NCBI GenBank assembly: GCA_023145955.1
Contig: JAGLDA010000090.1
Location: 1 to 28,937 of the forward strand
Length of the DNA stretch: 28,937 nucleotides
Direction: 5' to 3'
DNA from: Bacteroidales bacterium
GTDB taxonomy: Bacteria > Bacteroidota > Bacteroidia > Bacteroidales > UBA1556
The notes under the pieces are model-generated. The model did not search any database, was not told where the DNA came from, and worked only from the letters and a program-made list of their open reading frames with translations. The translations under genes and the position numbers were made by a program. Below, in pieces: positions 15,490 through 24,224 of this stretch. Position 1 is the stretch's first letter. Each line of letters begins with the position of its first letter.

Positions 15490-16341
15490 CTATTCTTTAT
15501 TGTTTTTATAAGATTTTCTTTCATCTATTTTCTCTTCGCTATACTTTTTTGATATTCTAAAAGGGAAACGTAGTTTTTCATCCACAGTAATAGTTGAAAA
15601 ATTAAATTCTATAAAAGTCTTATTATCTTCTTTATACTTTATAATCATATTATGAGGAAATAATTGATTTCCAATTTCCTGAAAATTATTGTAATTAATT
15701 CGTAATACTGTTTTGTCATTACCAACAACCTTTACAGTTTGTTTATCAATCTTATAGGTAAATTTATCTACTAATATATTCTGTACTAGTATTTTAGAAT
15801 TTTTTTCCACCTCTTCACTTTGTGCTTTCAGCTTTCGTCGAGAGATTGTGCTTAGCTGGTAATTGTTGTTTCTAGTGTTTAATTTAAAAACATCATTCTG
15901 ATAGTAAGGAAAATCATTACCCAATAGTACAGCTTGTAGCATCTCAAAATCAACGTCAATGCCAATTCTATTTCTAAGAAATTGTGTGCTTGATTTTATA
16001 TACGATTTTTCAAGCCTATTTATAAAAGTGAAAGAGTCGGGTTTTATTTCTATTCTAAAAACTTCGATATTCATTACAGCAGTTATGCTTATCCAAATGA
16101 GGCTATCCTTACGAATACGTATTTGTCCATTAAACATTTGCTTATCATCTGAATTATGATATGCCCCACGGAATTTACCACCAAACCATTCGGCATTAAA
16201 TTGATGATTTTCCATAAGTTTATAAACAGAATCTACGTCTGTTTGAACTGCATTAGGATCCAATTCCACAGCTTTATTTTTGCTGCATGAAACAAAAAAT
16301 AAACTTAGTAATGCTATATATATTAAGTGTTTTTTCATCAT
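15490..16341 (-). CDS. DUF4292-family lipoprotein
   Basis: The 283-residue product has a lipoprotein signal (FFVSC, Cys19). The mature part matches what I know of DUF4292: EWFGGKFRGAYHNSDDKQMF, then IRIRKDSLIWISI and the central FTFINRLEKSYI, with beta strands in the style of LolA/LolB lipid-binding proteins. Role is unproven; a lipoprotein or lipid-handling role in the outer membrane is an inference from fold. It starts directly after the TAA stop of the TPR lipoprotein gene with no spacer (16341/16342), so the two are surely co-transcribed and probably coupled in translation. Confidence 0.85.
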   Translation of the reverse strand: MMKKHLIYIALLSLFFVSCSKNKAVELDPNAVQTDVDSVYKLMENHQFNAEWFGGKFRGAYHNSDDKQMFNGQIRIRKDSLIWISITAVMNIEVFRIEIKPDSFTFINRLEKSYIKSSTQFLRNRIGIDVDFEMLQAVLLGNDFPYYQNDVFKLNTRNNNYQLSTISRRKLKAQSEEVEKNSKILVQNILVDKFTYKIDKQTVKVVGNDKTVLRINYNNFQEIGNQLFPHNMIIKYKEDNKTFIEFNFSTITVDEKLRFPFRISKKYSEEKIDERKSYKNNKE

Positions 16342-17952
16342 TTATTCTTTATTAATCTCCATATCAAGAAGGTTAAGCGGCTTACTATCAGGGTATTTTT
16401 TTAATGCTGGTTTAATCCATTTCATGGCTTCTGCCGATTGCCCATCTTTATATAAGCAGTACGCATATACATAAATATATCTTGGGTTATTGCCATTAAG
16501 TTCAAGTGCCGATTTTGCCATTGCTACTGCGCGCGAAGTATTTCTCTTGTTTAGAGCTAGATAGTAAGCATAATCTAATTGTATTTCAGTATTTTGCGAA
16601 TCAAAACCTATTGCGCTATTGTAATTTGCTATGCCATTATCAATTTCTCCTAAATGCATTTCTGCCTTAGCTCTCAATGATAGCATTAATGCTTTTTCAT
16701 CTTTTTTATAAATGAAATTATCACCTATTATTGCTAATTGTTTTACTCTTTTCCAGTTTCCCAAATCGGCATTTGCCGTTCCATTATAAAAATACAAACT
16801 GGCCTTTTGTGGAAATAACTTTAATGCTCTATTGCTATAATTTAGTAATGCTTCAGTATTTGCTATATTATTTTCAGCAATTAGCAGTTGCTCCCAAATT
16901 ATAAACTTACTACTGTCAATAGCAATTATTCTCTCAAAATAGTAAATAGCTTTTTCGCTATTTCCATTTGCAGTGTTATAATCAGCATTTAAAGCTAATA
17001 TTTTAGGCTCATTATTATTTACTTTTGTGGCAATTGATAAGAGCTCTTCAAATGCAGGTATCAACGTTTTATCCTTGGTAGATATCTCCTGAAAGTGTAA
17101 TAATACTTTCATCTTTGAATCCACATTCAGGCTCTTAGATCGCATGCCTTCCTTAAGCTCATAAAATGATTTTTGATCTTCACCAATAGATTTATAATAA
17201 TCAGCTAAAGCAAAATGTACATAACCATCATTGGGATCAATTTCCAATATTTTTTGATAATACCTCATGGCATTATCGTTATCTCCCATATTTAGATATA
17301 ACTCAGCTACCATTCCATAGTAGCTTTTTTCTTTAGGATTATGTTTAATAAGCTCTTCTAAAACGAGTATGGCTTTATCAAATTCTCCATTACTTAAGTA
17401 AATCTGTTTTTTTTGCTCTAATACTCCCTGTTCGTATCCAAAAAGCTCTATAATATCATCGTAAGTTTTGCGAGCATTCTTATTGTCTTTATTATGAATA
17501 TACAAATTTGCACGTTGATAATAATAGTTCTTATTATTTGGCTGTAAAGCAATTAATTCCTTATTTATTTTTAAGGCGTCAGAATAATTATGTTGGTCTT
17601 TATATAATTGAATTAGAAATTCTTTATACCAAGTGTTATTATCGTCAATTATTATAGCCCTTTTAACATACTCCTCAGATAACTGTGGGTTTTCAAATTC
17701 ATAAATTCTAGCAAGCTCATAATATGAAGCATCATGATTTTCATTTAGCTTTATACATTTTTCAAAACCTTGAATTGCAGAGCTACGATTACCTTTTAAT
17801 AGGTCTCGCTTTGCAGTTAGAAATATATTTGTAAGCTGATATCTATTGACTTCAGGAGTATTTTTTTTAGCATTTATTTTTGTGGTACTACAATTAGAGA
17901 AAGCCACGATAATAAATAGTAAACCGAATATTTTAATAAGGTATTTATGCAT
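16342..17952 (-). CDS. TPR-repeat lipoprotein
   Basis: The 536-residue product has a lipoprotein-type signal ending FSNC (Cys21) and then consists almost entirely of tetratricopeptide repeats, about 13-14 helix pairs, with recognisable units such as ASYYELARIYEF, DNAMRYYQKILEIDPNDGYVHFALADYYKSI and ARYIYVYAYCLYKDG-like C-terminal copies. It would act as a protein-binding scaffold on the periplasmic side of the envelope. It is the first gene of the group with the DUF4292 lipoprotein and the EnvC-like protein; this gene order is common in Bacteroidota. Partner proteins are unknown. Confidence 0.88.
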   Translation of the reverse strand: MHKYLIKIFGLLFIIVAFSNCSTTKINAKKNTPEVNRYQLTNIFLTAKRDLLKGNRSSAIQGFEKCIKLNENHDASYYELARIYEFENPQLSEEYVKRAIIIDDNNTWYKEFLIQLYKDQHNYSDALKINKELIALQPNNKNYYYQRANLYIHNKDNKNARKTYDDIIELFGYEQGVLEQKKQIYLSNGEFDKAILVLEELIKHNPKEKSYYGMVAELYLNMGDNDNAMRYYQKILEIDPNDGYVHFALADYYKSIGEDQKSFYELKEGMRSKSLNVDSKMKVLLHFQEISTKDKTLIPAFEELLSIATKVNNNEPKILALNADYNTANGNSEKAIYYFERIIAIDSSKFIIWEQLLIAENNIANTEALLNYSNRALKLFPQKASLYFYNGTANADLGNWKRVKQLAIIGDNFIYKKDEKALMLSLRAKAEMHLGEIDNGIANYNSAIGFDSQNTEIQLDYAYYLALNKRNTSRAVAMAKSALELNGNNPRYIYVYAYCLYKDGQSAEAMKWIKPALKKYPDSKPLNLLDMEINKE

Positions 17953-17976
17953 TTATACTTTATATATTGGTGCTTG

Positions 17977-17984
17977 CAAAGGTA
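17977..17984 (-). promoter_or_regulatory. Promoter -7 element of the TPR/DUF4292/EnvC group
   Basis: On the minus strand TACCTTTG matches TAnnTTTG and lies 24 bases before ATG 17952. No further -7 element is seen upstream of the two downstream genes. Confidence 0.55.
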
Positions 17985-18000
17985 GAGTAAAAATAACTTA

Positions 18001-18423
18001 TTATTTTAGCTCTAGAATAGCTTTTTCTAAGACTTTCTTATTTTTTAAGCCAATCATTCTTTTAGCTTCCTTGCCACTTTTGAAAATGATGATTGTTGGA
18101 ATATTTTTTATGCCTAGCTTTTGGGCAGCTTTCGGACTTTTTTCCACATTAAGCTTTCCAATTTTTACATTTTTATCGGTATTATCTTCGGCCAATTGAC
18201 TCACAATAGGACCTTGAATTTTGCACGGCTGGCACCATTCTGCCCAAAAATCGATAAGTACAATACCATTCTTTATCTGATGAGAAAAGTTTTTGTCTGT
18301 AAACCTTAGCAGCTTTTCGCTGTCAGGAGTATCTACCCCCGACATAAACATGCGGTATCTACGAATCATGAAAAATGCCAGAGCCGCCACTATTATTATA
18401 ATTATGTACCAATAATAAGCCAT
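18001..18423 (-). CDS. Membrane-anchored thioredoxin-like protein
   Basis: The 140-residue protein has one N-terminal TM segment (about 6-20) and a thioredoxin domain. The active site is WCQPC (Trp63, Cys64, Cys67), a CxxC variant with Gln where thioredoxin has Gly; the cis-Pro loop is NIPTIIIFKSG. The basic RRYR directly after the TM segment, with no charge before it, predicts an N-out/C-in topology, so the domain may face the cytoplasm. It has its own promoter in the short gap after the EEP nuclease gene. Confidence 0.9.
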   Translation of the reverse strand: MAYYWYIIIIIVAALAFFMIRRYRMFMSGVDTPDSEKLLRFTDKNFSHQIKNGIVLIDFWAEWCQPCKIQGPIVSQLAEDNTDKNVKIGKLNVEKSPKAAQKLGIKNIPTIIIFKSGKEAKRMIGLKNKKVLEKAILELK

Positions 18424-18448
18424 TGTTTTATAGTTTTATGTTAGCTGA

Positions 18449-18456
18449 CAAATGTA
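18449..18456 (-). promoter_or_regulatory. Promoter -7 element of the thioredoxin-like gene
   Basis: On the minus strand TACATTTG matches TAnnTTTG, 25 bases before ATG 18423 and within the 38-base gap to the upstream gene. Confidence 0.5.
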
Positions 18457-18461
18457 TGGTT

Positions 18462-19547
18462 TTATTTTGAATAGCCCTTCGTTATTATATCCATATATAT
18501 TGGCAGGTGGTCGGAAAACCCTCCGTGGTATTTCATGCCATGAAAAGTTCTATTGGGTACAATTAATCCTTTATTATTAGTTTCTAAAAGAAAACCCGCC
18601 GAAAAAATATGCGCACAATTATTTTTTACAGATATGCTGTTATTTATATTGAGCAGCGAACTGCTAACTACCATCTGATCAATCACAGACCACTCATTTC
18701 CAGTTTTGCCAGCATAAAAGTGAGTTCCAGTTTTATTGTTCATCAATGGGTACATTAAATTTACTAAATCCCCATCATTATATGCATCAGGCGATTTTGC
18801 CCTAAGCCCAGAAATAACACTCTCCTCTGTGGGCACATCATTAAAGTCTCCCATTATTAATATGTTGGCTTGTGGATTTTTTGCAAGGACTTGCTCAGTA
18901 TACTTCCTTATTTCACTTGCTACATGTTTTCGTTTGGGAATAGTAACAAAAGCTCCACCATATTTTGACGGCCAATGAGTTACAAAAATATGGATAGTAT
19001 CAGTTTCCATGGCAACGCCTTTTATATGCAGTATGTTTCTTGTTCGTGAGTTTGGGTCAAAACTAAAACGCACATTATATGCGGTGTCTTTTATTACTTT
19101 AAATTTCTCTCTTCGGTATAGAAGAGCCACATCAATACCTCGCCAATCCTCCGACTCACGATGAACAATGGAGTATTTACTGTTTTTTAGCGAAGTATAG
19201 GCGGTTAAGTGTATAAGTGAAAGCTTATTTTCAACTTCACAAAGACCAATTATTGCAGGATTTTCCCAGCCTCCAACAGCAGTAATTACTTGGGCTATTT
19301 TCTTTTGTTTAGCCCAGTATTTGTATTTACTCCAGTGATTCATACCCTCCTCAGTGAAGCTATCATCATTTTTTAAGCTATCGTTTGATGGGTGAAAAAG
19401 ATTTTCTACATTATAAAAAACTACTCTCATAGCACTATATCCACGTGCTGAGTCGTCAAAGTCTTCAGGGAAACTATTCTTTATTTGTCCCCACGAAAAA
19501 GTGCTTTGGAAAATTATGGTTATTAAAATTAGATATTTAATTTGCAT
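18462..19547 (-). CDS. Secreted endonuclease/exonuclease/phosphatase (EEP) family protein
   Basis: The 361-residue protein has a signal peptide (about 1-20, ending SWG-Q) and all EEP active-site motifs in order: FYNVENLF, GLCEVEN (metal-binding Glu), DWRGIDVALLY, THWPSKYGG, MGDFNDVP and SDHLPIY (catalytic Asp-His). It is a Mg-dependent phosphodiesterase fold; a secreted DNase or phosphodiesterase is likely, the substrate is not shown. It lies 14 bases downstream of the histidine kinase gene and is probably the third gene of that operon, so the two-component system may control it. Confidence 0.88.
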   Translation of the reverse strand: MQIKYLILITIIFQSTFSWGQIKNSFPEDFDDSARGYSAMRVVFYNVENLFHPSNDSLKNDDSFTEEGMNHWSKYKYWAKQKKIAQVITAVGGWENPAIIGLCEVENKLSLIHLTAYTSLKNSKYSIVHRESEDWRGIDVALLYRREKFKVIKDTAYNVRFSFDPNSRTRNILHIKGVAMETDTIHIFVTHWPSKYGGAFVTIPKRKHVASEIRKYTEQVLAKNPQANILIMGDFNDVPTEESVISGLRAKSPDAYNDGDLVNLMYPLMNNKTGTHFYAGKTGNEWSVIDQMVVSSSLLNINNSISVKNNCAHIFSAGFLLETNNKGLIVPNRTFHGMKYHGGFSDHLPIYMDIITKGYSK

Positions 19548-19561
19548 ATAAAATAATGGTT

Positions 19562-20617
19562 TTATCCCTTCTTTAATGTAAAAGAAAACGTTGTGCCAAC
19601 ACCAAGATTACTTCGCACATTTATGGTTTGTTTATGGGCTTCAATAATGTGTTTTACAATTGATAAGCCTAAACCTGTTCCACCTTGAGTTCTCGATCTA
19701 GCAGTGTCAACTCTATAAAACCTATCGAAAAGATGAGGGATGTTTTCAATAGAAATTCCTAATCCATTGTCGCTTATTTCTATTAGAATATTTTCATCCA
19801 TATCGTAAAAGCTAACTTTTATATAAGGAGAATTAGTGTCGCTAATGTATTTAATAGCATTATCAATAAGGTTTATTAGTATCTGACGAATACGAACCTT
19901 ATCTGCAGTTACCATAATTGAAGAAGGTTTTTCGTCAACTGAAGTAAACAGGTTTATAGATTTTTTTTGAGCCTTTATTTCTAGAAAGTCTATTACCTCA
20001 TTTGTTAATTCAATAATATTGAATTTTGTAAAATTCATTTCTATTACTCCTGATTCTAATGCAGATATAGTTTCTAAATCCCCAACCATACTAATCATTC
20101 TATCAACACTTTTGGATGTTTTTTCTAAATACTTAATGTTTATTTCATCATCATGAATTCCACCATCGAGCAGGGTAGAAATATATCCTTGAATATTGAA
20201 AATAGGTGTTTTAAGTTCATGAGATACATTGCCAACAAAATTTCGGCGGTATTGCTCAAGCTCTTTCATTTGCTTTATCTCATTTGTTTGAGTATTTGCC
20301 CATTCAATAAATTCCTTATTTACATTTTCCAGCAAATCAGTCTTTAAATCTAATGATATATCCACATCACTTTTGCCCCTTTTGAGCCTATGAATTGTTT
20401 TGTAAATAAGTTTTACTTTTTTATAAATAAAAGCCTCAAGTGTATGATATATAATGAAATATGTAAAAATAAAAGATGTAATAAACCCTAATACAAATGC
20501 CGCTTCATTCATTTGATTATATAATGCGCTGAAGATTATATAGATAATAATATTAATTACCAATAATAAAAATGTTGTCACTAATGATAACCGAAGAGGG
20601 CTATTATTATTTTTCAT
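19562..20617 (-). CDS. Sensor histidine kinase (PhoR-like)
   Basis: The 351-residue protein has two N-terminal TM segments (about 9-31 and 40-58) joined by a very short loop, so there is no periplasmic sensing domain. A cytoplasmic linker leads to HisKA (FVGNVSHELKTPIFNIQGY, phosphorylated His133) and HATPase (N box LINLIDNAIKY, G1 ISDNGLGIS, G2 GGTGLGLSIVK). Signal sensing would come from the membrane part or from a partner. The start overlaps the response regulator end by 11 bases, a sign of translational coupling. Confidence 0.93.
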   Translation of the reverse strand: MKNNNSPLRLSLVTTFLLLVINIIIYIIFSALYNQMNEAAFVLGFITSFIFTYFIIYHTLEAFIYKKVKLIYKTIHRLKRGKSDVDISLDLKTDLLENVNKEFIEWANTQTNEIKQMKELEQYRRNFVGNVSHELKTPIFNIQGYISTLLDGGIHDDEINIKYLEKTSKSVDRMISMVGDLETISALESGVIEMNFTKFNIIELTNEVIDFLEIKAQKKSINLFTSVDEKPSSIMVTADKVRIRQILINLIDNAIKYISDTNSPYIKVSFYDMDENILIEISDNGLGISIENIPHLFDRFYRVDTARSRTQGGTGLGLSIVKHIIEAHKQTINVRSNLGVGTTFSFTLKKG

Positions 20618-21329
20618 ATTTCTCTATAAATTTATAACCAATTCCCTTTACCGTTATTATTCTTTTGAGCTTTAATTTATCACGTAGTTTTCTAATATGA
20701 ACGTCTATCGTTCTATCTCCTACGATAACGTCGTTTCCCCAGACTTTTTCAAGAATTTCTTCTCTGGTAAAAACCTTTTCTGGCTTTGACGTAAGTAGCA
20801 ATAGAAGTTTAAATTCTTTGCGAGGTAAAGTATGCTCTACACCTTTACGAACCACAATATACCTTTCGGTATCTATAGATAAATTATTAAGATTAACAAT
20901 ATGGCTGTTATCATTATCATCCTTACTAATAGACTTCTCTCGTCTTCGCAAAAGAGCGTTTATTCTACTTACCAATACCTTGGGTTTTATAGGTTTCTCA
21001 ACGTAGTCATCAGCGCCAGCATCAAATCCTGCTATTTGAGAATAATCTTCACCACGAGCAGTTAAGAATATTTTTATTGTATGCTTTAATTCCTCAATAC
21101 CATTAAGAATTTCGCAAGCTTCAATTCCGTCCATATTAGGCATCATCACATCAAGGACTATTAAGTCTGGAATTACCTCCTTAGCCTTTTTAATACCCTT
21201 TATGCCATCCTCAGCGGTATATACTTCATAGCCAACTTTGCGAAGATTATAAGCCAAAAACTCTAATATATCTTCCTCGTCATCAACGAGAAGTATTTTA
21301 TATTTAGAAGAATCTATATTTGTTGCCAT
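20607..21329 (-). CDS. OmpR/PhoB-family response regulator
   Basis: The 240-residue protein (ATG 21329) has a receiver domain with KILLVDDEED, the phosphorylated Asp60 in VLDVMMPNMDG, LTAR and YVEKPI, and a C-terminal OmpR-type winged helix with VGDRTIDVHIRKLRDKL and KGIGYKF. It would act as a DNA-binding transcription factor driven by the overlapping kinase gene. A longer frame from GTG 21374 would begin upstream of the -7 element (21357-21364), so it cannot be the start. Confidence 0.94.
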   Translation of the reverse strand: MATNIDSSKYKILLVDDEEDILEFLAYNLRKVGYEVYTAEDGIKGIKKAKEVIPDLIVLDVMMPNMDGIEACEILNGIEELKHTIKIFLTARGEDYSQIAGFDAGADDYVEKPIKPKVLVSRINALLRRREKSISKDDNDNSHIVNLNNLSIDTERYIVVRKGVEHTLPRKEFKLLLLLTSKPEKVFTREEILEKVWGNDVIVGDRTIDVHIRKLRDKLKLKRIITVKGIGYKFIEKYEK

Positions 21330-21356
21330 ATTATTGTAATTTATGTATTGTGCTAA

Positions 21357-21364
21357 CAAAAGTA
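21357..21364 (-). promoter_or_regulatory. Promoter -7 element of the two-component operon
   Basis: On the minus strand TACTTTTG matches TAnnTTTG and lies 27 bases before ATG 21329. Confidence 0.55.
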
Positions 21365-21426
21365 ATAAAATCACACTCCTGCCAACTTCGGTAATAATTA
21401 CTTAACCTTTTATTAATAATATAAAC

Positions 21427-22218
21427 CTATTCAATACTCTCTTTATTATTATCTATAGCCTTTCGCATAATATTAGTAATATGCACAAAGTCCTCTACGC
21501 TTAGTTGTTCCGGGCGTTTCTGAAAAAACTCATCCTGCAAAACTTCACTTTTACCAACAATGCGTCGCAAACTTCCTCTAAGCATTTTCCTTCGAGTATT
21601 GAACGTTGTTTTAACTATTGTTTTAAAAAGTTTTTCGTCGCAGTCTAGTGTGGTATTTTTCTTTCTCTTAAGATGTATTACGGCAGATTTTACTCTTGGT
21701 GGAGGATTGAAAACGTGTTCGTCAACAGTAAAAAGATATTCTGCCTCATAATATGCTTGAGTCATAACACTCAGTATGCCAAATTTTTTACTTCCAGGTG
21801 AGGCAACTATGCGCTCTGCGACTTCTTTCTGAAACATACCTGCAAACTCAGGAATAAGCTCCTTGTTTTCTATGGCACGAAAAAGTATCTGGCTAGAAAT
21901 ATTATAAGGAAAATTGCCGATAATATTAACCCCATCAACAAAATAATCATGTAAATCTAGTTTTAAAAAATCCCCTAAAATTTGCTCTTTAGAAACAATA
22001 TTATTTTCAACAAGATATGCTATGGAATCTCTATCAATTTCGGCAACATAAACGCCCCCTTTGCTTTCTTCATTAAGGAAATTTGTTAATACACCCATAC
22101 CAGGACCGACTTCTAATATCGGTGTGTTTTTATCATCAATGCATTGAGCAATTTTTTTTGCAATTTCTAAATCTTTTAAGAAATGCTGCCCTAAATGTTT
22201 TTTTGCTTTTACTTGCAT
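21427..22218 (-). CDS. rsmA: 16S rRNA (adenine1518/1519-N6) dimethyltransferase
   Basis: The 263-residue enzyme (also called KsgA) dimethylates two adjacent adenines in helix 45 of 16S rRNA. The start MQVKAKKHLGQHFLKD carries the family's QHFL box; EVGPGMGVLT is the SAM-binding loop; GNFPYNISSQI is the catalytic N-x-P-Y motif; NPPPRVKSAVI is the conserved late segment. I start it at ATG 22218. The longer frame from TTG 22254 begins inside a TAnnTTTG element. Confidence 0.96.
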   Translation of the reverse strand: MQVKAKKHLGQHFLKDLEIAKKIAQCIDDKNTPILEVGPGMGVLTNFLNEESKGGVYVAEIDRDSIAYLVENNIVSKEQILGDFLKLDLHDYFVDGVNIIGNFPYNISSQILFRAIENKELIPEFAGMFQKEVAERIVASPGSKKFGILSVMTQAYYEAEYLFTVDEHVFNPPPRVKSAVIHLKRKKNTTLDCDEKLFKTIVKTTFNTRRKMLRGSLRRIVGKSEVLQDEFFQKRPEQLSVEDFVHITNIMRKAIDNNKESIE

Positions 22219-22251
22219 TTTTATATTATTTATTGTGAGTTTTGGTAATTC

Positions 22252-22259
22252 CAAATGTA
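22252..22259 (-). promoter_or_regulatory. Promoter -7 element of rsmA
   Basis: On the minus strand TACATTTG matches TAnnTTTG, 33 bases before ATG 22218, and touches the stop codon of the upstream ATP-cone gene (22260-22262). Confidence 0.55.
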
Positions 22260-23090
22260 CTATAATTCTGTTAATATTTTAGCCTCTTCGATTACCTTAT
22301 CTATCTTATTTCTTTTAATATTACTTTTCAGCAGCACCTCTTTACTAATCTCTCTGCACAGTACTACCCCTTGATCAAGCAATGATTTTTTGTCTTTTCT
22401 ACTCAGTGTTCTCAAACTTGTAATCGGATGAAGACCAGCGGCATCTATCATATCTTTAAGAGAACTATTGTAAGGATAATTCCATGATTTTAGTATTAAC
22501 CCACTACATTTACCATATCGCTCAGCATCGCTTGTGAATCTAGTATTTGTAACCACCCATGCTTCATATTTCTTATTTCCTAAAGTGCCATCTTGCGACC
22601 ATTTATCGTATATATCATTAAATCTAGAGCGTATATATAAAGGCACTTTTACATCGCTTTTTGTGCTAGATGTTCTATGGTATTTGCACTCTACTACAAT
22701 AATCTTATCATCATTTTCGGCAACAACATCAACCTCATGAGTAACACATTTGCCGTCAATAAGAACACCTACTTTTACGGAATAGCCTTGAGTTTTAAGA
22801 ATTGCTCCCATAAATTGCTCAAAAGGATAACCTGTTGGCCCTAATTCTAATATCGCTTTCTTAAGACGATATTTACCAGCATCTTTCATTGATATCCGCC
22901 CTAATATGCTGTAGGCTTTTTTATAAACCTTATGAGAGGATATTCCATCGTGAAGATAAAATTCTAACTCGTTTATTACTTTATCAATTGTGGAGCTGTT
23001 TGCGCCAGAACGCATCATTGAAGATCGTAGTTTTAACTCATCAAAGATTTCTAATTCGCCAGAATTTTTTACTATTTTGATGCCGGTCAT
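22260..23090 (-). CDS. ATP-cone domain fused to a PD-(D/E)XK (Mrr-like) nuclease domain
   Basis: The 276-residue protein opens with an ATP-cone domain (about 4-85; IKIVKNSGELEIFDELKL, then an alpha-helical rest), the nucleotide-sensing module best known from ribonucleotide reductases and NrdR. It continues with a nuclease fold (about 88-205) of the Mrr/restriction type: FEQFMGAILKTQGY with Glu91, HEVDVVA with Asp121, and IIVVECKYH with Glu134 and Lys136, a full PD-(D/E)XK site. A helical tail (about 210-276) includes IDAAGLHPITSLRTLS and may bind DNA or partners. No methylase or restriction partner is adjacent. It may cut DNA under control of ATP/dATP, or act in repair; this is inferred from domains. 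It lies 48 bases downstream of the epimerase gene. Confidence 0.8.
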   Translation of the reverse strand: MTGIKIVKNSGELEIFDELKLRSSMMRSGANSSTIDKVINELEFYLHDGISSHKVYKKAYSILGRISMKDAGKYRLKKAILELGPTGYPFEQFMGAILKTQGYSVKVGVLIDGKCVTHEVDVVAENDDKIIVVECKYHRTSSTKSDVKVPLYIRSRFNDIYDKWSQDGTLGNKKYEAWVVTNTRFTSDAERYGKCSGLILKSWNYPYNSSLKDMIDAAGLHPITSLRTLSRKDKKSLLDQGVVLCREISKEVLLKSNIKRNKIDKVIEEAKILTEL

Positions 23091-23138
23091 AATGCTTTAT
23101 TAATGGTTGTTATTCCTAATATTGAACCTATTTTTAGT

Positions 23139-24146
23139 CTATTTCTTCATATTGAGAAATACATTTGCTGTATGTTTTACACTGTCATCAAAGCTAATAA
23201 AATTATAGTTTAGAGTATCAATTATTTTCTTTGAAGAATAATTGTAAAATGAATTCGCGCTTTTGGCTGTTTCTTTGGTAATTAGAGGTGTCTTGCCAGT
23301 AATAAAACTCAATAGCCCTAACGTACGCCAACTAATTTCTGAAAGTAATTTGTTGGCAACAAATTTTGGAATTTCAACATTCAGCTCCTTTGCAATAGTT
23401 TGGAAAAGTCGTTTATAGGTAATATTTTCTGCAGAAAGAATATAACGTTCTGCGGTAATTGTACTATTCATAAGGTTATTCATAACCTCAGCAATATCAC
23501 GCACATCAATATATCCATTGCTTCCGTTGGTATAAAATTTTAATCCATTAGCTACAGTTTTAAATAGTTGAGCGCTAGATTTATTCCAATCCCCAGCACC
23601 AATTATTATTGATGGGTTTACTATCACTGCATCAAGACCTTCGGCCATTCCTCGCCATACTTCTTGTTCTGCAATAAATTTGCTTTCAGAATATACAGAG
23701 CTTTTAAAACTGCTATCACGAAAATCATTCTCGGTAGTTGGCTCACCATTAATATTGCGCCCCAGTGCTGCAATTGAACTTGAATATACTAATCTAGAAT
23801 TATGCTTTATGCAAGCCTCTACGATATTCTCTGTGCCATGTATATTTATATCTAGAATTTTATTATGATCTTGCTTATGAAAGCTTACAAAAGCTGCGGT
23901 ATGATATACTTGTTTATGCTTAGAAATTATAGCATCGAGAATAAAAAAGTCTAGAATATCACCATCAACCCATTTAATTTTTTCGAAAAGTGAATTATCA
24001 CCATTTTCGTAAAAAGAAAATATGTTTTTCATTACAGTAAGGTTTGTCGACGAACGCCTGAGTGCTGTTACCGATTCTCCTTTTTTTAATAGGTTATACG
24101 CTAGATGCGTTCCTAACATTCCGCTTGCTCCAGTTATAAATGACAT
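23139..24146 (-). CDS. NAD-dependent epimerase/dehydratase (extended SDR)
   Basis: The 335-residue protein has the extended short-chain dehydrogenase fold: TGASGMLG (5-12) binds NAD(P), DGDIL near 61-65 contacts the cofactor, the catalytic Tyr152 and Lys156 are in YSESK, and SSS near 122-124 gives the catalytic Ser. The text resembles dihydroflavonol-4-reductase-like and sugar epimerase members, with NPSIIIGAGDWN after the active site. The substrate cannot be named. No -7 element is seen upstream; three direct TTAGGAAT repeats stand there. Confidence 0.85.
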   Translation of the reverse strand: MSFITGASGMLGTHLAYNLLKKGESVTALRRSSTNLTVMKNIFSFYENGDNSLFEKIKWVDGDILDFFILDAIISKHKQVYHTAAFVSFHKQDHNKILDINIHGTENIVEACIKHNSRLVYSSSIAALGRNINGEPTTENDFRDSSFKSSVYSESKFIAEQEVWRGMAEGLDAVIVNPSIIIGAGDWNKSSAQLFKTVANGLKFYTNGSNGYIDVRDIAEVMNNLMNSTITAERYILSAENITYKRLFQTIAKELNVEIPKFVANKLLSEISWRTLGLLSFITGKTPLITKETAKSANSFYNYSSKKIIDTLNYNFISFDDSVKHTANVFLNMKK

Positions 24147-24151
24147 TTGTT

Positions 24152-24180
24152 TTAGGAATTAGGAATAAAGAATTAGGAAT
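24152..24180. repeat. Three TTAGGAAT direct repeats
   Basis: TTAGGAAT occurs at 24152-24159, 24159-24166 (sharing one base) and 24173-24180 between the epimerase and tex genes. The stretch TCTTAATTCTTAATTC near 24216-24231 is a partial inverse match. It has no gene and looks like intergenic simple-sequence drift. Confidence 0.5.
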
Positions 24181-24224
24181 TGAATATTTGAAGATTTATC
24201 AATCAAAACTCAATCTCTTAATTC

